From an uncultured bacterium (GTDB lineage Bacteria > Cyanobacteriota > Vampirovibrionia > Obscuribacterales > Obscuribacteraceae), in the NCBI GenBank assembly GCA_903835185.1, contig CAILLX010000234.1, positions 1-44,362 of the forward strand: a stretch of 44,362 nt of DNA. Reading direction: 5' to 3'. Below are positions 33,980-41,334 of this stretch, piece after piece. Under the pieces are notes generated by a model. The model ran no database searches. It saw nothing but the letters and a program-made list of their open reading frames with translations, and was not told the origin of the DNA. Positions within the stretch are counted from its first letter, which is position 1. Every line of letters begins with the position of its first letter. The translations under genes and the position numbers were made by a program.

Positions 33980-36081
33980 TTGCACTTGCCCAGGACAACC
34001 AGCAGTCAGAAAGCGAGCTTTATCTTAAAACCGAGCAGCTGCTCCACTTCCGGCTTGCTTTTGCTCTTGCCAGTCTTATTGTTTCGCTTCTAGTTGGTTA
34101 CTGTGCCAGGTCAGAGTTTGATCTCTCCGGGGCTGTCATTCTTACATTTGCCATTGCTTCATATTCACTTATCGGACTCGACGCAGTAAGAGGAGGCAGG
34201 ATCAAAACTGATACTGCCTTGACCCGATTTAACGGCATCCTTATCGGTGCTGACATTGTCAGCCTTTCTATTCTTGTCCATCTAACCCATGGTATAGACT
34301 CAGATCTTTATTTTCTTTACCTGCTGCCTGTCCTGCTCTCCAGCCACACTTTCAGACGCAAAGGGATTTATCTTACTGCCACTGCTGTCTGGCTCTCTTA
34401 TGTCAGCACTTTAATTGTGGAGAATCTTGAGTTTGTCCCTTATCTACTGGCTCCGTCCCACGGCTTAACTGCTGCTTACAGTCAGCGCATCTATCTGAGA
34501 ATTTTCTACAGGAGCGCAATACTCATCTGCGTCTCTTACATCTGGGCAGCCTTTTGCGACTATATGTCGCAGGTTGGCGAACACAGCGCCAACACTCTGC
34601 GCGAGCAGCTTGCCACCAATTACCAGCTGATAGGCGAGGCGAGGGCTGCTGCTGCTCGCGAGCACTTGATTAATACTATAAGCTCAGCTATTCGCAGCAC
34701 TTTAGACCTGGATCAGATACTGAAAACGACAGTTGAGCAGCTTGGTGCAGCACTAAGTGCAAGTCGTTGTGCAATTTTCTGTCGCAGACAGTCAACTGAC
34801 CCGCGGCCCGCCATCTGGGAGGCTCTGCATGAATATCAGCCTGTGAAGCTGCCTGAGTTCAGCTCTGCCTTCTGCCAGTTTATTCTGGACAATAAGGCGC
34901 ATTATGAACAGGATGTTGACGGTGTCCCAGTGACGACAACTTTTGTCTTTGACGAGCCGATAAGAGAGTGGTCGTTCCGCCGGATTCGTGACGATTTAGC
35001 ACAGCTGTCATTCCGTTCCTTAATTGTGCAGCCAATTATGTACGGCGGGCGCTCCAAGGGAGTCTTGCTCATAGCTTCGTGCGACAGCAGGCGGCATTGG
35101 ACAGCTCCGGATCTGGAGCTTGTCTTAAGTGTTGCTGGGCAGGTAGCTATAGCAATTGAGCATTCACGTCTTGTCGACCAGTTATCCAATCGCAATGAAG
35201 ACCTGTTGCGCAAGAACCTCCAGCTCGACTCTAAGAACCTGGAGCTTAGGAGCACCCAGGCTCAACTTATTCATCAGGAGAAGATGGCTTCCTTAGGACG
35301 GATGGTGGCAGGCATAGCTCATGAGCTCAATAATCCGGTCAACTTTGTCCATGGCAATCTTCCTTATCTGCGTACCTATTGCAGCGAGCTCAAACAGATT
35401 GTCTCTGCTTGCGACAAGCTGCCTGATAATCTGCGCGCCCCAGTAGATGAACTCAAGAAGGAGCTAAAATATGATTTTCTGGTCACTGACCTGGATCACA
35501 TCTTGGCTGACCTGGAAGAAGGATCACAGCGAATAAGGCAGATTATTAGAAATCTGCGCAGTTTCAGCCGGCTTGATGAAGCTGAGTTGAAAGAAGCATC
35601 TGTTAAAGAAGGGCTTGAGTCCAGTGTGCGAATACTCAATCAATATTATGGACGAGATAAGATACCGATCATTCTTAACTGTGGCGATATCCCACCTATA
35701 ACCTGCTATCCAGGTCAGTTGAACCAGGTGTGGGTTAATCTGCTCTCTAATGCTGCCCAGGCGCTTAACGGCTTAGAGCATGGGCAGGTGACTGTCGAAG
35801 TAAGTTCAGCTGACGGTTGGGTTGAGGTGGCAGTAAGTGACAACGGTCCTGGTATTAAGATTGCCGAACAGAGTAAAATCTTTGAACCCTTCTTTACGAC
35901 TAAGCCGGTCGGTCAGGGTACAGGTTTGGGGTTGTCAATTTGCCATTCGATTATAGAGAAGCACGGTGGACAGATCTGCTTAGAGTCCCAACCAGGGCAG
36001 GGTACTACTTTCAAAGTCAAGATACCGGTGGTAGCCCGGGCACAGCAGCTACCCATACACACCGATTGTGAGCAGGGATAA
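33976..36081 (+). CDS. Membrane sensor histidine kinase with GAF domain
   Basis: 701 residues. About six membrane helices (residues 20-200), including the S-D-L-Y-F-L-Y-L-L-P-V-L-L segment common in such sensors, then a GAF-like domain (about 235-395), a coiled coil (395-430), a HisKA domain with I-A-H-E-L-N-N-P-V (phosphoacceptor H449), and a HATPase domain with N-L-L-S-N-A-A-Q-A-L (N box), D-N-G-P-G-I (G1), F-F-T-T-K (F box) and G-T-G-L-G-L-S-I (G2). It likely phosphorylates the HD-GYP regulator encoded 34 bp downstream. Confidence 0.95.
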   Translation: MIALAQDNQQSESELYLKTEQLLHFRLAFALASLIVSLLVGYCARSEFDLSGAVILTFAIASYSLIGLDAVRGGRIKTDTALTRFNGILIGADIVSLSILVHLTHGIDSDLYFLYLLPVLLSSHTFRRKGIYLTATAVWLSYVSTLIVENLEFVPYLLAPSHGLTAAYSQRIYLRIFYRSAILICVSYIWAAFCDYMSQVGEHSANTLREQLATNYQLIGEARAAAAREHLINTISSAIRSTLDLDQILKTTVEQLGAALSASRCAIFCRRQSTDPRPAIWEALHEYQPVKLPEFSSAFCQFILDNKAHYEQDVDGVPVTTTFVFDEPIREWSFRRIRDDLAQLSFRSLIVQPIMYGGRSKGVLLIASCDSRRHWTAPDLELVLSVAGQVAIAIEHSRLVDQLSNRNEDLLRKNLQLDSKNLELRSTQAQLIHQEKMASLGRMVAGIAHELNNPVNFVHGNLPYLRTYCSELKQIVSACDKLPDNLRAPVDELKKELKYDFLVTDLDHILADLEEGSQRIRQIIRNLRSFSRLDEAELKEASVKEGLESSVRILNQYYGRDKIPIILNCGDIPPITCYPGQLNQVWVNLLSNAAQALNGLEHGQVTVEVSSADGWVEVAVSDNGPGIKIAEQSKIFEPFFTTKPVGQGTGLGLSICHSIIEKHGGQICLESQPGQGTTFKVKIPVVARAQQLPIHTDCEQG

Positions 36082-36114
36082 TCAGGCTCGCCAGAGGTCA
36101 CGAGGTTAACAGCA

Positions 36115-37269
36115 ATGGAGTTCCACCACAAAATACTGGTTGTAGATGATGAGCCTGCTAACCTCAGATTGCTCAAGCGAGTTCTCTCTGGAGACTATGA
36201 CGTTCTGCCAGCCAGCTGTGCTGAAGAGGCTTTGGCAATTTTAGAAGAGCATGACATCTCACTGGTTATTACTGACCAGAGGATGCCTTCTATAAGTGGT
36301 GTCCAACTTCTCGAGCAATCCTTAAGTATCCGTCCCGACGCCATTAAGATTCTTTTAACTGGTTATACGGATGTTCAGTCTCTCATAGATGCAATTAATT
36401 CAGGACATGTATACAAGTACATACCTAAGCCATGGGATGCTGATGAACTGAAGCTGACAGTAAGGCGGGCGCTGGAGACGTATGAGTTGAAGAAGCGCAA
36501 CGAGGCGCTTTTAAGAGATCTGCAAATTGCTCTTGTACAGCTTGAAGATCTTTCAATCGGCACTATCACAGCTCTGGCCGACGCGCTTGATGCAAAGTGT
36601 GACTATACCTCCGGACACAGCTTGCGAGTTAGCCGTTATGCTGTAGCTATCGGTCGGGCAACTGGGCTCAGCGATGCTGAATTGAGAGATCTCGAACTGG
36701 CCGGCATTCTTCACGATGTAGGCAAAATTGGTGTTCCTGAGTCGATATTGTGGAAGCCGGCTCAGCTTACAGCTGAGGAAGAAGCAATCATGGCTCAGCA
36801 TCCGTTACGCAGCGCCAAGATAATAGGCGACATCCCGGCTTTGTCCAGAGTGCGCAGCTGGGTTTTGCACCATCATGAACATATAGACGGCTGCGGTTAT
36901 CCAGACCACCTGTCAGGAGAGGCTATTCCTTACGGCTCCAGGATCATACTGGTGGCAGACGCTTATGACGCCATGACTACTGACAGACCGTACCGTAGAG
37001 CAATCGGGCACGATTGTGCTGTAGCTGAACTGCTCAAGCACTCTGGCAGCCAGTTTGACGCTGCTGTAGTAAAGGCGCTTATCTCAATTGTCGGCGAGGA
37101 AGGTGCTGCACTTAACACCCAGCTGCCTGAGAGCTTTCTTGGACTGAAGTTGCATTCAATTGATCCATTACAGCTTGGAACACAATATCAGGTTGAATCA
37201 GCACGCCTGGCGCGTTTGAAAGAGATTGCCCAGCGTATGGGACAGGTGACCTTTGAGGAGAAGAAGTAG
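36115..37269 (+). CDS. HD-GYP response regulator (cyclic-di-GMP phosphodiesterase, RpfG-like)
   Basis: 384 residues. The receiver domain (1-125) has D11/D12, phosphoacceptor D54 (V-I-T-D-Q-R-M-P) and K105 (I-P-K-P-W). The HD-GYP domain (about 150-345) has H168, H-D (200-201) in L-H-D-V-G-K-I-G, and H-H-E-H-I-D-G-C-G-Y-P (253-263). These domains hydrolyse cyclic di-GMP. GAGGT lies 7 nt before the ATG. The last 158 bp overlap the 3' end of the opposite-strand GT9 gene. It is the output of the kinase upstream. Confidence 0.95.
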   Translation: MEFHHKILVVDDEPANLRLLKRVLSGDYDVLPASCAEEALAILEEHDISLVITDQRMPSISGVQLLEQSLSIRPDAIKILLTGYTDVQSLIDAINSGHVYKYIPKPWDADELKLTVRRALETYELKKRNEALLRDLQIALVQLEDLSIGTITALADALDAKCDYTSGHSLRVSRYAVAIGRATGLSDAELRDLELAGILHDVGKIGVPESILWKPAQLTAEEEAIMAQHPLRSAKIIGDIPALSRVRSWVLHHHEHIDGCGYPDHLSGEAIPYGSRIILVADAYDAMTTDRPYRRAIGHDCAVAELLKHSGSQFDAAVVKALISIVGEEGAALNTQLPESFLGLKLHSIDPLQLGTQYQVESARLARLKEIAQRMGQVTFEEKK

Positions 37270-38230
37270 TTTGCTGGTGCCCTTGCAACCAGCGGAATCT
37301 TTGATCGCTCGGCAGCAGTTTGGATGGATCAGTAGGACCAAAAAGTGCTACTAAAGATTTGCCTGCCGCTACAGCCAGGTGCATCGGTGCTGAATCGACA
37401 CAGACAAGCAGATCGCATTGTGAGATAAGTGCTGCCAGATCGCTCAGTCCAGCTGTGGCACCTACAGCAGAGAGCAGCCGGAGACCGCTAGATGCTCTGG
37501 CAATTGCTTCTACTGTCTGGCTATCGTCTGGTCCGCCTGATAGCACCGGCTGAATCTGCGGGCAAGCGCAGAGTCTGGCAATGAGTTCTACCCAGTTATC
37601 TATTGCCCAGGTCTTAATTATGCCTTTCTCAAGCGCCAGCCGGCTTGTGCCAGGATGAATGAGCACCCGGCAGGTTGCCTCACCGCCTGCGGTGGCTCCT
37701 TTTGCTGACGAGAGCAGCAGCTTTGCCCTGGCGATGCTATCAGGCGGCAAAGTTAGTGCCGGACTCTCAGCTTTTCGCACTATGCCCAGCCCGGACACAA
37801 GATCGTGATACATATAAGCTGCATACTGCTGCCTATTTAAAGCTACCGGATTTGTAAGAAGTAACGTAGAGGCAAAGCTTGTGGCGTAACCAACCCGCAC
37901 CGGCACTCCTGAGAGAAACAACAGTGCTGCAACAGCTGGTGAAGAGCCTGATGAAAGGAGGATATCGAAGCTGCCGTCTTTTATGAGCCAGAGAAGATCG
38001 CAAAGGTCACCGGCTGTGAGCGGTCTCTTCTTAATATCGAATGTTAAGCTGGCATCAATGAGGCTAGTTACCTGGGCAACAGATTGTGATCTGGGCTCGA
38101 CTAGAAGTGTGATATGCCAGTCTGGGTGCACTTTCTTAATGCTGTCCAAAGTGGGCAAAAAAAGGATTTCGTCTCCAATCCCACCAAAGTTAATGGCTAA
38201 AAGCTTAGTGCGTTGTAAGTGCATGAACAT
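37112..38230 (-). CDS. Second GT9 glycosyltransferase (heptosyltransferase-like)
   Basis: 372 residues. It starts with L-L-A-I-N-F-G-G-I-G-D-E-I-L-F-L-P, the GT9 N-terminal glycine loop. The donor site reads V-L-I-H-P-G-T-S-R and C-V-D-S-A-P-M-H-L-A-V-A-A-G-K-S-L-V-A-L-F-G-P-T. The final helix region (I-Q-P-D-I-V-F-Q-A-V) is normal for the family, so the 158-bp antisense overlap with the HD-GYP gene encodes real protein in both directions. It probably acts on lipopolysaccharide core. It is divergent from the LCP gene, 57 bp away. Confidence 0.9.
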   Translation of the reverse strand: MFMHLQRTKLLAINFGGIGDEILFLPTLDSIKKVHPDWHITLLVEPRSQSVAQVTSLIDASLTFDIKKRPLTAGDLCDLLWLIKDGSFDILLSSGSSPAVAALLFLSGVPVRVGYATSFASTLLLTNPVALNRQQYAAYMYHDLVSGLGIVRKAESPALTLPPDSIARAKLLLSSAKGATAGGEATCRVLIHPGTSRLALEKGIIKTWAIDNWVELIARLCACPQIQPVLSGGPDDSQTVEAIARASSGLRLLSAVGATAGLSDLAALISQCDLLVCVDSAPMHLAVAAGKSLVALFGPTDPSKLLPSDQRFRWLQGHQQTTSSPQRSPVPYAGQSLSNAPGVLIQPDIVFQAVMDQLNATSVQESSQAAGC

Positions 38231-38287
38231 CCATCCTGATGTGGCATTTCTAGTCAGGACGTATAATAGCGCAGGAGTAAGACAACA

Positions 38288-39505
38288 TTGAGATCACCCA
38301 ACTGGTTCTCTATTTTTCTTTGGGCTGCTTTTCTTGGCATTGCAGTAGGTTATATTGTCACAATCTGCATCCGCCCAACTTTGCTGCCACCGCTCTTGCG
38401 CTGGGGTAGCCTGACGCAGCCAACCACAGTCATGTTGTTGGGGGTGGATGTGTCATATACGCAGCAAGGTCTAAGGAGTCGGTCAGATTTGAGCGCTTTT
38501 AACGGGCGCTCCGACACTATGCTTGTTGCTCATCTTGATCCAATCCGCAACTGTACAACCATCCTCTCTGTGCCTCGCGATACTCAAGTGCACATACAAG
38601 GTTATGGACGGCAGAAAGTGAATGCTGCTAACGCTCTGGGCGGTCCTACTTTAGCTAAAGAGACACTCTGCTCACTGTTTGGTATCAATATCGACCATTA
38701 CATTGTGCTAAATCTTCACGGTTTTGTTGAGATGGTCGACGAGTTGGGTGGAGTCACTGTAGAGATTCCGAAAAAGATGAAGTATATGGATTGGACGGCT
38801 AAATTGAAGATAGACCTGGAGCCAGGGCTACATACATTGAATGGTAATCAAGCTATGGGGTTTGTCCGCTTCAGACATGATGCTTTAGGCGATATTGGTC
38901 GAGTGCAGAGGCAGGAGATCTTTTTGCAAGCTGTGCTTAACCAGGCGATGAAGCCTGAGTCGTGGGTGCATATTCCTCGCCTTATCGCTCTGGGGAGAAG
39001 CTTTGTCCTTACAGATCTCAGTGATGCAGAGATTCTCAGGATGGTCACATTTGTTAAAGCTGTACCGAAAGCCAATCAGCATCTAGTAATGCTGCCTGGC
39101 AATTTCTCTGGGACAGGCGACTGGCTGGTCAGCCCTGCCGATGCCAGACAGATGGCTGCACGTCTTGTAGGCGATAGCTGTCCTCTGGCTAACAAGACGG
39201 ATATTCATATCGCAATTGAAAACACAAGTTGCTATGCAGATCTTGGGCGCAAGCTCGCAAAGCTGTTGCGGGCACGAGGCTATGACATTATTGCTGTTAA
39301 ATCTGCTAGCAATGCCGAATCAGGACACCGTTATCAAACCAGAATCATTGCTCAAAGAGGCAACCCGGAAGATGCGGAGATGATTCGTCTCGACCTGGGC
39401 GGGACAGGAGCGGTGCTCAATGCATCTGTAGGAGATATACAGAGCACAGTCACTATTATGGCTGGAGATGATCTGCTGCCTATGGTAGGTCAAGGAGCGC
39501 AGTAG
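38288..39505 (+). CDS. LytR-CpsA-Psr (LCP) family glycopolymer ligase
   Basis: 405 residues from a TTG at 38288 with AGGAG 10 nt upstream. One N-terminal membrane helix (F-L-W-A-A-F-L-G-I-A-V-G-Y-I-V) is followed by the LCP domain: M-L-L-G-V-D, G-R-S-D-T-M-L-V, S-V-P-R-D-T-Q-V and F-R-H-D..G-D-I-G-R-V-Q-R-Q, with the Asp/Arg set that binds polyprenyl pyrophosphate-linked glycans. A LytR_C-like domain (about 305-390; I-A-I-E-N-T-S, L-R-A-R-G-Y-D-I) ends the protein. LCP enzymes attach glycopolymers to the cell wall outside the membrane. Confidence 0.93.
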   Translation: MRSPNWFSIFLWAAFLGIAVGYIVTICIRPTLLPPLLRWGSLTQPTTVMLLGVDVSYTQQGLRSRSDLSAFNGRSDTMLVAHLDPIRNCTTILSVPRDTQVHIQGYGRQKVNAANALGGPTLAKETLCSLFGINIDHYIVLNLHGFVEMVDELGGVTVEIPKKMKYMDWTAKLKIDLEPGLHTLNGNQAMGFVRFRHDALGDIGRVQRQEIFLQAVLNQAMKPESWVHIPRLIALGRSFVLTDLSDAEILRMVTFVKAVPKANQHLVMLPGNFSGTGDWLVSPADARQMAARLVGDSCPLANKTDIHIAIENTSCYADLGRKLAKLLRARGYDIIAVKSASNAESGHRYQTRIIAQRGNPEDAEMIRLDLGGTGAVLNASVGDIQSTVTIMAGDDLLPMVGQGAQ

Positions 39506-39655
39506 GGATAGCACAAAACCCCTCTTACTGCGGTTTTCACCACTGACACTGCTCCGAAAACTTTACACATTATTATTTTGCTTGCGTAATATCGCTTTGA
39601 CCGCTAGGATGCAGAGGTGTAAAGTGTTTGGTCAAATCTCCAAAAGGCAGGCAAC

Positions 39656-39895
39656 ATGATCCATTATGTATACGCAACTCGAGGCGGTTATTTGTACCTG
39701 GTAGGACGTTACAGTCACCGTCCAAAGGCACACAATACAGGCGAGTTCGTATTGTCAGTGCCGGAGAAGACCTCGCAAGTAGCAATCGATACGCTTGCCC
39801 ACCGTCGTTTTATGGAACACCTGCGCCGTCCGCGCAAAGCTAATCATGACCGTCACCGTACTGCTGCTCCTGAGCGCGAGCTGGTGACAGCCTAA
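39656..39895 (+). CDS. Small basic hypothetical protein
   Basis: 79 residues, not recognised. It opens I-H-Y-V-Y-A-T-R-G-G-Y-L-Y-L-V-G-R-Y, a two-strand hairpin, and ends in a His/Arg-rich helix (R-R-F-M-E-H-L-R-R-P-R-K). AGGCAGG lies about 6 nt before the ATG. A competing frame (39628-39843) lacks a better site. Basic charge suggests nucleic-acid binding, but this is a guess. Confidence 0.55.
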   Translation: MIHYVYATRGGYLYLVGRYSHRPKAHNTGEFVLSVPEKTSQVAIDTLAHRRFMEHLRRPRKANHDRHRTAAPERELVTA

Positions 39896-40593
39896 ATATT
39901 TTTAGACAAGCAGACACTGCAGTGCCGTTCTTAATTTCTCGTGGTGCCTGCTTTGGCAGGCGAGCGGAGTGTAATTGGTGCTGCCTGGCAGGAGATGTCC
40001 AGGCAAGAGCAGGGAAGTCAGGAGTCTATAATCGTCGTTTGGTAGCCTTTGTCTAATGATATTGGTGGCATAAATCTTTTCAAGACAGTCCCTCAATCGG
40101 GTGATTTTGATAAGTAATTTAGGTCAAAATATGCTTGACGGCAGAATAGCCTGGTGTCCAACAAGGTCCTGATGCAGGCTAGAAAGGTCTTGACAGGATA
40201 AGTTTGAAAATACTCTTGCTAACGGCTAGATTAAGCAGCGTTATTTTCCCGGCGTCGTTGGGCAAGCACCGATTGTGGAGGTTTCGCGAGAGAAGCCGGT
40301 GGTGGGTCGCTGGCATCTTAACGCGCGTTCTAACCAGAAAAAGGGTATTATTTCAGACTTGGTTGTCTGTTCTTGCCCCTGACAACCATTACGGGAGAGG
40401 CATTCTGGAGGTTTTCCCCATCAATGTACTGATTGCAGGGTTTGAGTGTCCAAGCATGTAGATTGGGAATAAATTGAATCTATTTTGCGAGAACTGTGGC
40501 GGTGGAAATGTTTTACTAAATTGAGATGAGTGTGTGGCGGGACCAAGGCGATATAAACGATCAAGGTCCGAAATCAAACAAGGAAGGAAGCAG
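39896..40593. other. Long intergenic region before the prepilin gene
   Basis: About 700 bp. It holds two hairpins close together: GCCTGC/GCAGGC (39946-39961, 4-nt loop) and TGCCTGG/CCAGGCA (39982-40005, 10-nt loop). An 85-codon frame from a TTG at 40204 has a weak ribosome site and no recognisable domain. The prepilin promoter presumably lies in the last 150 bp, but no box is clear. Confidence 0.4.
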
Positions 40594-41133
40594 ATGATTG
40601 AGAAAATGAAAAAGATAACTAGAAGCCAAGGTTTTACCTTAATCGAGCTTTTGGTCGTGGTTATTATTATTGGTATTCTGGCAGCAATTGCTCTGCCAAA
40701 CTTTATTGGAGTACAGGATAAGGCTCGTAACGCGTCTGTGAAGGCCAATATGCGCACGACACAGATTGCTACTGAATCATATGCCACTGATAACGGTGGC
40801 ACATATCCAACTGCAGATCCAACTTCAGATACTATTTTCTTGAGCTACTTCCCAGGTGGCAACTCAGGTGGTGGTACTGCTGGGAATTTGCCAGTCAATC
40901 CATTCACCAATACGGGTTCAACGTTTGCAACGCTCTCAGTGTCTAATGTGGTAACAGCGCGAGCTGCTGCACCTGCTTCCTTAGGTACTGCTGGACAACT
41001 TGCCTATTGTGGCATTGGTGTATCCGCAACCGGATCGAACGCTACTTCTTATGCAATTGAAGGCGCCGATTCTAGCGGGAAAGCGCTTGCTGGACAGGCT
41101 CCTGGGACTACACTAATTCTTTCCAACCAGTAA
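40594..41133 (+). CDS. Type IV prepilin / type II pseudopilin-like protein
   Basis: 179 residues from the ATG at 40594, which follows a very strong AAGGAAGGAAG site; the longer frame has none. A short basic leader (M-I-E-K-M-K-K-I-T-R-S-Q-G) ends at the prepilin-peptidase site G/F-T-L-I-E-L-L, followed by the N-methylated hydrophobic helix V-V-V-I-I-I-G-I-L-A-A-I-A-L-P and a Gly/Ala/Thr-rich globular part. The conserved Glu at +5 is present. It is exported and assembled into a pilus or pseudopilus. No assembly genes are nearby, and a terminator follows. Confidence 0.95.
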   Translation: MIEKMKKITRSQGFTLIELLVVVIIIGILAAIALPNFIGVQDKARNASVKANMRTTQIATESYATDNGGTYPTADPTSDTIFLSYFPGGNSGGGTAGNLPVNPFTNTGSTFATLSVSNVVTARAAAPASLGTAGQLAYCGIGVSATGSNATSYAIEGADSSGKALAGQAPGTTLILSNQ

Positions 41134-41173
41134 ACGCATAGCTCATTTAAAAGAGCAACAAGACAACTAGCTG

Positions 41174-41225
41174 GTTGCTAAGCATCTCTCGGCTCTGCCG
41201 CAGTTGTTTAGCAACTGGTTTTTTG
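41174..41225 (+). terminator. Rho-independent terminator after the prepilin gene
   Basis: GTTGCTAA (41174-41181) and TTAGCAAC (41208-41215) form an 8-bp stem with a long loop, followed by TGGTTTTTTG. It lies about 40 bp after the prepilin stop codon. Confidence 0.75.
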
Positions 41226-41334
41226 TCAGGCAGACTTTTGTGTCGGTGTCCCTGTGGCGTCAGCACAATCGCTTTATAATTATGGGGTTCACGTGCACCG
41301 GTGGGAATCCCCGCGTTGTTCTGGAGGCATTGGA

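Noticed and set aside
40204-40461. 85-codon frame starting at a TTG in the gap before the prepilin gene
   Set aside because: Weak start, odd basic/Trp composition, no domain. I leave it as unproven.
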